Part shown: positions 36,653 through 44,953 of the stretch, piece after piece
Layout: each line of letters opens with the position of its first letter
Numbering within the stretch: position 1 is the stretch's first letter
Origin: Chitinophaga deserti
GTDB lineage: Bacteria; Bacteroidota; Bacteroidia; Chitinophagales; Chitinophagaceae
DNA: 64,000 nucleotides
Direction of reading: 5' to 3'
Assembly: GCF_003149455.1 (NCBI RefSeq)
Contig: NZ_QFFK01000002.1
Location: 434,001 to 498,000, forward strand
Notes under the pieces: generated by a model
The model's input: the letters and a program-made list of their open reading frames with translations, nothing else
Told to the model about the DNA's origin: nothing
The model's database searches: none
Position numbers and translations under genes: made by a program

Positions 36653-37525
36653 TCCTTTCCCGGCGATCTCTGAACGGAAAAATTCCATGCACTTCCTGTC
36701 TTGCAGGGTTACGAATACGGTTTTCCCGTCGTGCCCGCCAAACACCAGGTTGCTGCAGGATTTGCCTTTAAGGGGGATTTCCCGGAACACTTCGCCTTCG
36801 GGTGTAAGCATGGCAATAGTGCCTTTACCATAACGTGTAACATAAACATTACCCTCGCGGTCGCATTTCATACCATCGAATCCGAAGTCGGGAAATTCGG
36901 CGAAGAGCTTTTTATTGGAAATATTCCCTTTCGCATCTACTGCGAACTTCCAGATCTTACGCTGTACGCTTTCATTGACGTACAGCGTTTTTTCGTCGGG
37001 GCTGAGGCAAATACCATTGGTGGTACCCATGTTTCCATCCAGGAGTGTGGGAGTGCCGTCAGGATCAATGCGCCAGATCTGACCGGTCCCGTTCTTCCAG
37101 CTGGGGTCGGAGGCGAAGAGCTGGCCCTTTTCATTGATACAGAAATCGTTGGGCTGGTTAAACTGGTCTGAATGGCAGAAAACTGTGACGTCACGGGTTT
37201 TCATATTCACTTTCAATATGTTATGCCCCACAAAATCGGCCAGGAGCATATTCCCTGAACGGTCGAACACGATGCTGTTGGCAATACTGCTGTCTGGCAG
37301 CGTTACAAAAATATTGCCCCTGCCTGTATGCGGACTGATTAGCCCCACCGTTCCATCCTGCCTGAAATTGACCACGAACAACCTGCCGGCCTTATCAAAA
37401 TTGGGGCCTTCGATATTGGTGGAAAACATGTTCTCTTTTGTGAGATCACGGGCGGTATAGGGTAAATTCTGACCAAATACGGCCGTTGCAGCAAGGGAAA
37501 GGAGCGTGGTGAGGATGGATTTCAT
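36647..37525 (-). CDS. Secreted SMP-30/gluconolactonase (six-bladed propeller) family protein
   Basis: 292 residues, signal peptide ending in AAVFGQ. Propeller-like repeats are GPNFDKAGRLFVVNFRQDG, SIVFDRSGNMLLADFVGHN, NDFCINEKGQLFASDPSW and NGICLSPDEKTLYVNESVQ. The pattern with NGICLSPDEKTLY is the family calcium/lactone-site blade. It could be a lactonase or another sugar-binding hydrolase. It may be a partner of the convergent sulfatase in sugar breakdown, but they are on opposite strands. Confidence 0.85.
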   Translation of the reverse strand: MKSILTTLLSLAATAVFGQNLPYTARDLTKENMFSTNIEGPNFDKAGRLFVVNFRQDGTVGLISPHTGRGNIFVTLPDSSIANSIVFDRSGNMLLADFVGHNILKVNMKTRDVTVFCHSDQFNQPNDFCINEKGQLFASDPSWKNGTGQIWRIDPDGTPTLLDGNMGTTNGICLSPDEKTLYVNESVQRKIWKFAVDAKGNISNKKLFAEFPDFGFDGMKCDREGNVYVTRYGKGTIAMLTPEGEVFREIPLKGKSCSNLVFGGHDGKTVFVTLQDRKCMEFFRSEIAGKGL

Positions 37526-37582
37526 TCCGGTAAATTAATTTTTTTGACGGAAAATGGGAAATGCCCCTAATTTGCAGCCCGT

Positions 37583-38635
37583 ATGATTCATGTATCGGAT
37601 ATAAAGGACCTGGAAAGGCTCACTATTCACAAGGTGGGCAACGGAAATAATGACGAGCCTTTGGTGCTTTCCCAGCAACCGCTCGAATTGCAGGACGAAA
37701 CCATTGGCACCCTGCTGCTCAGCTATTTCATCCAGCCGTTTACCAACAACGCCGAATATTTCCGCTTCACGCACGAGGCCGATATTCAGCTCAATGAGGT
37801 ATACAAATATTGCAGCCTCATCTTCGAAAACAAGGAAAACTTCCAGGATCAGTCTGTCAATATTGCCAAGCATCTCTATAAACATTCTACCCATCCTAAA
37901 ATCAAGGGTGGGGAACTGTATATCACTCACTTCAGCAAATGCCAGGTAGATGGTGAGGAAGTGGAGGCAATCGGCATTTTCAAATCCGAAAACCGCGATA
38001 CCTACCTGAAAGTATTCCTCAACGACGATAACTACCAGCTCAATTACGACGATGGTATTAATATCAACAAGCTCGACAAGGGATGCCTCATTTTCAATGT
38101 AGAACAGGAAGATGGGTTTAAAGTCAGCATCGTAGACAGTATCAGCAAGCAAAACGAAGCCGTATACTGGAAAGATGCATTCTTACAGGTGCAGCGCCGG
38201 GAAGACAGTTACCATCAAACCGAAACGATGGTGAACCTTTGCCAGCAGTTTATCCAGAAGAAGCTGCCGGAAGAGTTCGAAATGTCGCGTATCGACCAGA
38301 TCGAGCTGTTAAAGAAATCAGCGACTTACTTTAAAGAGAAGGAAGAGTTTAAGGTGGAAGAATTTGCCGAAGAGGTGCTGGGGCACCCCGATGCTGTGGA
38401 TGCTTTCCGTGATTACCGCGACCATTACCGTAATGAATACAAGCTGGATGTGCCTGATGAGTTCGAGATCAGCAATCCGGCATTTAAGAAAGGCCAGAAA
38501 TTCTTCAAAAGCATACTTAAGCTCGACCGCAACTTCCATGTGTACGTTCATGGCAACCGCGAGCTGATTGAGCGGGGGTACGATGAGGAGCGGAGCATGC
38601 ATTATTACAAACTCTATTTCGAGGAAGAAAAGTAA
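37583..38635 (+). CDS. Nucleoid-associated protein, NA37/YejK family
   Basis: 350 residues, no signal. The family signature is the N-terminal IHKVGNGNNDEPLVLSQQPL region, with GELYITHFSKCQVDGEEVEA and IGIFKSENRDTYLKVFLND in the centre and a C-terminal basic part. YejK-like 37-kDa proteins bind the bacterial nucleoid. A single gene with a short leader, divergent from the SMP-30 gene and converging 3 bases from the stop of the rhomboid. Confidence 0.85.
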   Translation: MIHVSDIKDLERLTIHKVGNGNNDEPLVLSQQPLELQDETIGTLLLSYFIQPFTNNAEYFRFTHEADIQLNEVYKYCSLIFENKENFQDQSVNIAKHLYKHSTHPKIKGGELYITHFSKCQVDGEEVEAIGIFKSENRDTYLKVFLNDDNYQLNYDDGININKLDKGCLIFNVEQEDGFKVSIVDSISKQNEAVYWKDAFLQVQRREDSYHQTETMVNLCQQFIQKKLPEEFEMSRIDQIELLKKSATYFKEKEEFKVEEFAEEVLGHPDAVDAFRDYRDHYRNEYKLDVPDEFEISNPAFKKGQKFFKSILKLDRNFHVYVHGNRELIERGYDEERSMHYYKLYFEEEK

Positions 38636-38638
38636 ACA

Positions 38639-40099
38639 TCAGTAATCCAGCTGCTGCTGCAGTTTGTCAAGTTCTTTAAGGGCGTTGAGGATCTGTTCGT
38701 CGTAGGGATTGTGCCCTTTTGCAAGGGTATTGTAGTTCCAGATGAAGAGTTGTTTCTGAGTGGAATAGATCTTCCGCAATATCCTGTTTTGTTTCCGGGA
38801 ATCGGGCGAAAGGCGCATATGGTCGATCTCGTCCATGATACGCAGGTTTTCGTCCATATAGTAAATGGCATAGTTCTTCAGCCATTTCATTCTTTCTTCG
38901 TTGGTACGGGCACGGTAAGCGCCGGATGCCATCAGGTAATTCCGGTCCATTTGGGACCGTTTCTCGAGGTATTCCTTCACGTCGCGTGGCGCAAAGATGA
39001 AAGCCAGAGTGAACAGGCTGCCACATACCAGCAGCCCTATAGTGGTGAAGATGGTTTTTCTTTTCAGGGAGGTGCGGTGCCTGAGGGCGGGCAGCCATAG
39101 GAGCCCAAGGAGCAATCCGGAGAAGAGCCCTCCGAAATGTGCGGCATGGTCGTAATTGGTGGAAAAGAAGATCGAAGCCAGGTTCATCACCAGGTAAATC
39201 CCGATGCTGATCAGGAGGGCTTTCCGCTCACGGGGTTCAATGAATTTATGCAGTAAAAGCGCCAGGATAAAGCCAAAGAGGCCGAACACGGAGGCCGAAG
39301 CACCCAGCGAAGGGGTTACATCATACCACCAAAGGCTGGCCAATGCTCCTCCAATTCCGCACAGGAGAAACACGATAGCAAACCGGACTCTTCCCAGCAG
39401 GGGTTCCAGGTAAATCCCGCACATCATTACCGCGTACATATTGAAAAAAAGATGGAACCCATCTGCATGGAGGAACCCGGCAGTAACCAGGCGCCACGGC
39501 TCTCCGAAGAGGGTGAGGGGCTTGTAGTTGGCGCCTATCTGTTCCAGTGCAGTGCCTGATGGCGTCCAGCCACCGCTGTCGGGGAAGAGCCACTTGTTGG
39601 TCATGATGAGGAAAACAAGGGCATTAAGCACGATGAGGATCGGCGTCACGAAATAGCCGTTCACCGGTTTAAATACCTGGGCAAATCCATTTACTACGCG
39701 GCGGCTCCGTGTAAGGTGGACCGTTTCCTCTTCCGGAAGGATGAGGGAGCGGCGTTCTTCCATGGCATATTGCAGTGCTTCGGGCGAGATGGCGGCATCT
39801 ATGGTATGAAGGGCGCGCAGGAGGCGGATTACGTTTTGCCGGTTACGTCCGAAATCCAGGATCTGGACGCCGGTAGACACGCTGAAGAGTTCGATATTGT
39901 CGTCAGAGAAGTCAATAGATACCTGTTCATTCCAGGATTTGAGGCTGAAATGGGTGAAAGCGGTGAGTGTTTCGGGCGTGGCGGTGCCCACTTCCCAATC
40001 GAGGCTTTCTGCTGCGAGCCAGAAAAGGATGAGGCTTTCCTCCCGGGTTCGGTGAGGGAGGGAAGCGTAGGTGCTATATCGGGGTGGGAGGCCGATCAT
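38639..40099 (-). CDS. Rhomboid family serine protease with long soluble N-terminus
   Basis: 486 residues. About 150 soluble residues precede six membrane segments. GFLHADGFHLFFNMYAVMM, GASASVFGLFGFILALLL (catalytic serine in GxSxS) and DHAAHFGGLFSGLLLG (catalytic histidine) are all present, so it should be active. After the last helix comes a charged tail of about 150 residues (RMKWLKNYAIYYMDENLRIM). The third rhomboid gene of the window, about 14 kb away from the other two. Probably monocistronic; the region upstream contains a hairpin between it and ricT. Confidence 0.9.
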   Translation of the reverse strand: MIGLPPRYSTYASLPHRTREESLILFWLAAESLDWEVGTATPETLTAFTHFSLKSWNEQVSIDFSDDNIELFSVSTGVQILDFGRNRQNVIRLLRALHTIDAAISPEALQYAMEERRSLILPEEETVHLTRSRRVVNGFAQVFKPVNGYFVTPILIVLNALVFLIMTNKWLFPDSGGWTPSGTALEQIGANYKPLTLFGEPWRLVTAGFLHADGFHLFFNMYAVMMCGIYLEPLLGRVRFAIVFLLCGIGGALASLWWYDVTPSLGASASVFGLFGFILALLLHKFIEPRERKALLISIGIYLVMNLASIFFSTNYDHAAHFGGLFSGLLLGLLWLPALRHRTSLKRKTIFTTIGLLVCGSLFTLAFIFAPRDVKEYLEKRSQMDRNYLMASGAYRARTNEERMKWLKNYAIYYMDENLRIMDEIDHMRLSPDSRKQNRILRKIYSTQKQLFIWNYNTLAKGHNPYDEQILNALKELDKLQQQLDY

Positions 40100-40115
40100 G
40101 TATGATACAATAAAG

Positions 40116-40141
40116 AGAGACGCACGAAAATGTGCGTCTCT
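40116..40141 (-). terminator. Hairpin between ricT and the rhomboid gene
   Basis: AGAGACGCAC (40116-40125) pairs with GTGCGTCTCT (40132-40141), loop GAAAAT. On the minus strand CTTTATTG follows, so a weak terminator after ricT is likely. Confidence 0.6.
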
Positions 40142-40166
40142 GCTATATTACGAAAGTAGTTCAAAA

Positions 40167-41885
40167 TTATTGTTTGTTTTCCGGTTTGGGATCGCGTGGT
40201 TCTCTTGGCTCACGTGGTTCGCGTGGTTTCTGATCGCCGCCACGGTTGTCTCTCGGGCGTTGATCTCCACGGGGCTCACGGGGTTTCTGGTCACCGCCAC
40301 GGTTATCCGGACGAGGCTCGCGCTGTTCACGGGGCTTCTGTTCACCACGGTTGTCGCGGGGCTTTTGTTCACCACCACGGTTATCGGGGCGTGGCTCGCG
40401 AGGCTTCTGCTCCCCACGGTTCTCGCGTGGCTTTTGTTCGCCTCCACGGTTATCGGGGCGTGGCTCACGGGGCTTTTGTTCGCCTCCACGGTTCTCACGG
40501 GGCTTTTGTTCGCCTCCACGGTTGTCAGGACGCGGCTCACGGGGCTTTTGCTCCCCACGGTTCTCGCGTGGCTTTTGATCGCCACCACGATTGTCCGGAC
40601 GTTGTTCGCGTGGCTTCTGCTCACCACGGTTTTCACGGGGCTTTTGTTCCCCACGGTTTTCACGTGGTTTCTGTTCGCCTCCGCGGGCTTCAGGACGCCG
40701 GGCCTGGGGTTGTTCACCACCTTTGCCTTTATCCTTCTGCTGTTCTTTCTGCTGCTTATCGCGGGTTTTAGCTTTACGTTTCTGCGAAGCTTTTTCGAGG
40801 GAGCGAAGGCTGATCTGGCCAACAACGTCGGCAAATCCGAGATCGGCTTCCTTATTCGGCTTCGAGCTTACCACTTCCACGGCCTTCAGCTCATCAGGAC
40901 GGATGCCCTGAGCGTTGAGCTGGCGGATTTCTTTCACGCGGACGATGGTGAGGGGGTATTGCTTATTACTGTTGTCGTAGGAGTACCACATCAGGTTTTT
41001 GAAGATATCCCGTTTCTGCAGAGTGGCCCTGCCGGTAGACGTTTCGATAATATCGCAATCGTCGGGGAATTCTTTCAGGGCATCCAGATAGGTGTCCAGT
41101 TCGTAGTTGAGGCAGCATTTCAGACGGCCGCACTGGCCGGAAAGCTTCGCCTGATTGATGGAGAGGTTTTGGTAACGGGCGGCAGTAGTGTTTACCGATT
41201 TGAAGTCGGTGAGCCAGGTAGAGCAGCAAAGTTCGCGGCCACAGGAGCCGATACCACCTACTTTCCCTGCTTCCTGGCGGGCACCAATCTGGCGCATTTC
41301 CACCTTCACACGGAATTCGGAAGCATATACTTTAATGAGCTCACGGAAATCGACGCGATCGTCTGCCGTGTAGAAGAAAGTTGCCTTACGGCCGTCTGCC
41401 TGAATTTCTACTTCAGCCAGTTTCATTTCCAGGCCCAGGTTACGGGCGATGGCGCGGGCTTTGATGAGTGCGTCTCTTTCACGGTTCTTATTCTCAGACA
41501 TGCGGTGCATATCGTCGTTAGAAGCGCGGCGGAGCACTTTCTTAACTTCAGGCGTATCTTCCACCCTCCGTTTTTTCATCTGCAACTTTACCAGTTCCCC
41601 GGTAAGGTTGACCATGCCTACGTCGAAACCGCTTATACCTTCCACTGCCACCATTTCTCCCTTTTCGAAGAATTGTTTGGTGGAGTTTCTGAAGAAATCC
41701 TTGCGGCTGCCGTTATTAAAACTTACTTCTAAAATATCGAATGGTGCTAAACTATCGCTCAAGGGAATATTGGAAAGCCAGTCGAAGACGTTGAGGCGGT
41801 TACAACCGCCGCTACTACAGCCTCCATTGCTCTTACATCCCGACGGCTTCCCCTCTGCACCCGTACCACATCCGGCACAAGCCAT
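40167..41885 (-). CDS. ricT: PSP1/RicT family protein with expanded Gly-Arg-Pro tail
   Basis: 572 residues. An N-terminal Cys-rich stretch (CAGCGTGAEGKPSGCKS and CSSGGCN) is the FeS-cluster region known from RicT (YaaT). The PSP1 core follows: VAVEGISGFDVGMVNLTGELV, FFYTADDRVDFRELIK, MRQIGARQEAGKVGGIGSCGRELC, SGQCGRLKCCLNYELDTY. RicT acts with RicA/RicF and RNase Y in mRNA processing in Firmicutes; its Bacteroidota role is less clear. From about residue 402 the protein is a disordered tail of 14 QKPR(E/D)-type repeats (next entry). Confidence 0.9.
   Translation of the reverse strand: MACAGCGTGAEGKPSGCKSNGGCSSGGCNRLNVFDWLSNIPLSDSLAPFDILEVSFNNGSRKDFFRNSTKQFFEKGEMVAVEGISGFDVGMVNLTGELVKLQMKKRRVEDTPEVKKVLRRASNDDMHRMSENKNRERDALIKARAIARNLGLEMKLAEVEIQADGRKATFFYTADDRVDFRELIKVYASEFRVKVEMRQIGARQEAGKVGGIGSCGRELCCSTWLTDFKSVNTTAARYQNLSINQAKLSGQCGRLKCCLNYELDTYLDALKEFPDDCDIIETSTGRATLQKRDIFKNLMWYSYDNSNKQYPLTIVRVKEIRQLNAQGIRPDELKAVEVVSSKPNKEADLGFADVVGQISLRSLEKASQKRKAKTRDKQQKEQQKDKGKGGEQPQARRPEARGGEQKPRENRGEQKPRENRGEQKPREQRPDNRGGDQKPRENRGEQKPREPRPDNRGGEQKPRENRGGEQKPREPRPDNRGGEQKPRENRGEQKPREPRPDNRGGEQKPRDNRGEQKPREQREPRPDNRGGDQKPREPRGDQRPRDNRGGDQKPREPREPREPRDPKPENKQ
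40170..40682 (-). repeat. Coding tandem repeats in RicT tail
   Basis: Fourteen copies of units such as GGEQKPREPRPDNR (14 residues), GEQKPRENR (9) and GGDQKPRENR (10) occupy residues 402-572. The DNA repeats in long, nearly identical blocks, so replication slippage can change copy number. Both 13- and 9-residue units alternate. The antisense strand is open across it, producing long spurious frames. Confidence 0.9.
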
Positions 41886-42017
41886 ATTATTCAGTTTATT
41901 AATTTAAAAAATGTTGATCCCTGGTACCCCAGGTCACTAAAAGTACATATTTACTTTCAGATTCGAAAGGGCCGTATAGGGAAATAGCCGGACAAAGGTA
42001 CATTAATTTGTTGACAG

Positions 42018-43154
42018 CTAAACAGGCAGGGATCGGCCTTTGAAGATGTACTGAAGCCTGATGGACAGGGCATGAAACAGGATTTTACCGTTAGCATTCC
42101 TTTCGATGTGATAGTATGCATTGTCCAGCTCATCCATGATCTTTCCCATTTGCCCGAGGTTGGCAAGTTTTTTCAGCTTCTCTGCAAAATCGATCTCTTC
42201 GGGAGAGAAGGCCAGCTGGGAAGGGTCCATATATTGTACCCGGAGGCTATGCTCCAGTACGTTGATGAAGTATCGGATAAACTGCTTTTGGTTTTCACGG
42301 CCCATTTTGGCGCTCGACATATTGTCTACCCATTCCTGCAGTCCTGCCCGATTTTGCATGAAGATGGCATTCAGCCAGTTACGCAATAAATCGTGGTAGT
42401 CGTTATCAGAATGGTTGAGCAGGTGCATGGCTTCCCGGTAATTACCGGAAGCAATGGTAGCGATCTGCCTTGCCCGGGTTTCCGGCACCCCGTTCCTTTG
42501 TACCAGGGCTTTCACGATCTCATCTTTCCCCAGCGGGTGCACCTTTATCAGTTGGGTGCGCGACAGGATGGTGGCCAGTATCTGCTCCTGGTTTTCCGCC
42601 ACGAGGATGAAAACCGTATTAACCGGTGGTTCCTCGATGAGCTTCAGCAGCCGGTTACCCTCATTTCCGAGATACTCCGGCATCCACATGAGTAATATCT
42701 TATACTTGCTTTCAAAGCTTTTCAGGTTCAGCTTGCGGATAATATCCTGGCATTCATGGGCGGTGATGTTGCCCTGTTTATTTTCAGCACCTATGAACTG
42801 AAGCCAGTCGTAAGCATTACCATATGGCTGTTGGGCAATAAAATCCCTCCATTCAGCAGCGTAATCCGTACTCACGGGCTTATCGCCCGATTTGCGGGGG
42901 ATCACGGGATAGGAAAAATGGATATCGGGATGGATGTACCTGGCGGCTTTCACGCATGCCTGGCATTTACCACAAGCGTCATTTTCCTGACGGTCTTCAC
43001 AAACGAGATACTGGGCAAAAGCGAGGCCCATGGGTAAACCGCCAGCTCCTTCCGGGGCTAGCATGATCATGGCGTGGCTGAGCCGGTTGTTTTCAACCGC
43101 ATGCAAAATCTGAGTACGGGTTGCTTCCTGTCCTATAATATCCGCGAAAAACAT
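42018..43154 (-). CDS. holB: DNA polymerase III subunit delta' (clamp loader)
   Basis: 378 residues, AAA+ fold: MFFADIIGQEATRTQILHAV, ACGKCQACVKAARYIHPDI (four-Cys zinc module: two are visible as CGKC and one as AC), SKYKILLMWMPEYLGNEGNRLLKLIEEPP (the conserved helix and sensor-1 stretch), and ATILSRTQLIKVHPL. The P-loop position reads APEGAGGLPMG, lacking the Lys-Thr/Ser, as usual for delta', which does not bind ATP. It ends with a helical collar domain. Leftward, 21 bases downstream of the small lipoprotein. Confidence 0.88.
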   Translation of the reverse strand: MFFADIIGQEATRTQILHAVENNRLSHAMIMLAPEGAGGLPMGLAFAQYLVCEDRQENDACGKCQACVKAARYIHPDIHFSYPVIPRKSGDKPVSTDYAAEWRDFIAQQPYGNAYDWLQFIGAENKQGNITAHECQDIIRKLNLKSFESKYKILLMWMPEYLGNEGNRLLKLIEEPPVNTVFILVAENQEQILATILSRTQLIKVHPLGKDEIVKALVQRNGVPETRARQIATIASGNYREAMHLLNHSDNDYHDLLRNWLNAIFMQNRAGLQEWVDNMSSAKMGRENQKQFIRYFINVLEHSLRVQYMDPSQLAFSPEEIDFAEKLKKLANLGQMGKIMDELDNAYYHIERNANGKILFHALSIRLQYIFKGRSLPV

Positions 43155-43175
43155 GGCCGTAAAAATAAGGCATAA

Positions 43176-43703
43176 TTATGGGATCGACAGCAAACAAACC
43201 TCGCTGAATTCCCCGGAGATCACCATTGCAGGTGAAACAGTACGGAGGTAATAACGGCCGGTTACAGTCCGCCGTTTTACATCCACAGCACTGATGGTAA
43301 TAGCGGAAGAGTCTGTAGGTAGCCATTGCAGCTGCGTTCCCTGCCTGAACCCTGCTATAACCCTGCCCAGGGTATCTTTGCTATTGCGGACATAACGGTA
43401 AGTGCCAAGGGTAAGACTGTCGTGCCCCTGCCCGCCACCTGCGGCCCAGGCGGTATCGGTAACTTTCAGGAGCAGCTTAACGGAGTCACTGAAATAAGCT
43501 TCCTGGCTCAGGACCTTTGCACCAGGCTGGCGTACGAGCGTGGCACTGAGCATTTTAAGGGGTACGTACTGGTTATTGTAAACCACATTGATGGAAGTGC
43601 GCTCGCAATTGTCGAGCAGTGTTTTGTCGTAGTCTGAGCAGGAGGGGCATAGGCCTGCAGCACAGCTGAGCGCTGCGAAGGAGTACAGTAGGTGTTTCTT
43701 CAT
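43176..43703 (-). CDS. Putative lipoprotein of unknown function
   Basis: 175 residues with a signal segment (LLYSFAALSCAAGLCPSC). The modified Cys could be in ALSC or CPSC, so the cleavage site is ambiguous. The mature part is strand-rich (VVYNNQYVPLKMLSATLV, KRRTVTGRYYLRTVSPAMVI) and looks like the DUF6452-type lipoproteins of Bacteroidota; I am not certain. It lies in a leftward run with glutathione peroxidase (6 bases away) and holB. Confidence 0.68.
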   Translation of the reverse strand: MKKHLLYSFAALSCAAGLCPSCSDYDKTLLDNCERTSINVVYNNQYVPLKMLSATLVRQPGAKVLSQEAYFSDSVKLLLKVTDTAWAAGGGQGHDSLTLGTYRYVRNSKDTLGRVIAGFRQGTQLQWLPTDSSAITISAVDVKRRTVTGRYYLRTVSPAMVISGEFSEVCLLSIP

Positions 43704-43709
43704 GTCGTA

Positions 43710-44231
43710 TTATTTTTCTATGGCCTCCAGCACTTCGTCGGAAGTGGGGGAGGTTCGGGGCTTGAAAACGGCGATCAGCTCACCCTTTTCGTTGAGCAGG
43801 TACTTCTGGAAGTTCCAGGTTACCTCTTCAGGGGCGAGTTGTTTAGCTTTGGCTTCTTCTGTCAGCCATTTGTACAGCGGATGGATGTCGCTGCCTTTAA
43901 CAGATATTTTGGCCGCCATGGGGAATGTAACGGCGTATTCCTTAGAACAGAATGCTTTGATTTCAGCATTAGACCCCGGCTCCTGACCACCAAAGTTGTT
44001 GGCAGGGAAGCCTATGATAACAAGTTTCTTCTGGTACTTTTTATAGAGTTTCTCCAGTTCAGCGTATTGGGGCGTATTACCACACTGGGAGGCTGTGTTT
44101 ACGATGAGGATCTTTTTGCCTTTGTATTTGGAGAAATCGATCTTTCCGCCTTCGAGCGCGTCAACTTTAAAATCATAAACATTGCCGAAAGCGATAGAGA
44201 AAAATGCGGAAAGCAGCATTAATTTGAGCAT
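43710..44231 (-). CDS. Glutathione peroxidase family protein (secreted)
   Basis: 173 residues, N-terminal hydrophobic signal (LKLMLLSAFFSIAFG). VNTASQCGNTPQYAELEKLY contains the peroxidatic Cys, GFPANNFGGQEPGS the Gln/Asn motif, and VTWNFQKYLLNEKGELI the WNF tetrad. It reduces hydroperoxides, probably with a thioredoxin-like partner instead of glutathione in Bacteroidota. A second Cys, in IKAFCSKEYAVTFP, could be the resolving residue. Confidence 0.94.
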   Translation of the reverse strand: MLKLMLLSAFFSIAFGNVYDFKVDALEGGKIDFSKYKGKKILIVNTASQCGNTPQYAELEKLYKKYQKKLVIIGFPANNFGGQEPGSNAEIKAFCSKEYAVTFPMAAKISVKGSDIHPLYKWLTEEAKAKQLAPEEVTWNFQKYLLNEKGELIAVFKPRTSPTSDEVLEAIEK

Positions 44232-44307
44232 GATCTGGCAGTTTAAGGGGGTGAAATATGGTTAATAACCGGTTGTAAAGATAAGCCGCCCTTCCGGAAA
44301 TGCAAGC

Positions 44308-44931
44308 TTATTTGCCTTGCTGGAGATAGTTTTCGAGCGGGAGGCGGTTTGTAAGAGACCGCGCCAGCGTCATTTCATCCGCATATTCCAGTTCGCCTCC
44401 GAAAGCGATGCCACGTGCAATGGTAGTCACTTTCACAGGGTAATCTTTCAGCTTCTTTGATAAGTAGTAAATCGTAGTATCGCCTTCGATAGTTGGACTG
44501 AGTGCCATGATCACTTCTTCCACACCATATTGCTGTACACGCTCCACCAGCGAGTGGATCTGCAGCTGGTCGGGGCCAATACCATCGATCGGGGAGATGA
44601 TGCCCCCCAGTACATGGTACACGCCATTGAACTGCTGGGTGTTCTCGATAGCGATCACATCACGGATGGATTCCACTACGCAAACCACTTTATGATTACG
44701 CGAAGCGTTGCCACAAATGGTACAGATATCTTCGTCGGAAACGTTGTGGCAGGTTTTGCAGAATTTGATCTGGCGGCGCATTTTAGCGATAACATCCGCA
44801 AACAGTTCCACCTGGGCTGTATCCTGCTTCAGCAGGTGAAGCACCAGCCGTAAAGCAGTTTTTTTGCCCACACCCGGAAGGCGCGCAAACTCGCTGACGG
44901 CATTTTCTATCAATGCGGAAGAGAAGATCAT
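44308..44931 (-). CDS. recR: Recombination protein RecR
   Basis: 207 residues. The helix-hairpin-helix is in EFARLPGVGKKTALRLVLHLL, the zinc finger is CKTCHNVSDEDICTIC, the Toprim core starts at VVCVVESIRDVIAIE, and GVYHVLGGIISPIDGIGPD is the conserved segment. With RecF/RecO it loads RecA at gaps. Downstream of the Ig-like lipoprotein gene (22 bases), probably in one operon. Confidence 0.97.
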   Translation of the reverse strand: MIFSSALIENAVSEFARLPGVGKKTALRLVLHLLKQDTAQVELFADVIAKMRRQIKFCKTCHNVSDEDICTICGNASRNHKVVCVVESIRDVIAIENTQQFNGVYHVLGGIISPIDGIGPDQLQIHSLVERVQQYGVEEVIMALSPTIEGDTTIYYLSKKLKDYPVKVTTIARGIAFGGELEYADEMTLARSLTNRLPLENYLQQGK

Positions 44932-44953
44932 ACGGCAAAATTACGGATAATGG

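Noticed and set aside
37535..38152. 205-codon minus-strand open frame
   Set aside because: Antisense to the YejK-type gene with no family features.
40071..41732. 553-codon plus-strand open frame across ricT
   Set aside because: It is the antisense of the repeat-rich RicT tail and PSP1 domain; its residues are low complexity and no start signal exists.
42018..43154. delta' as a mutated, inactive ATPase
   Set aside because: Loss of the P-loop Lys is normal for this subunit; the other conserved segments remain.
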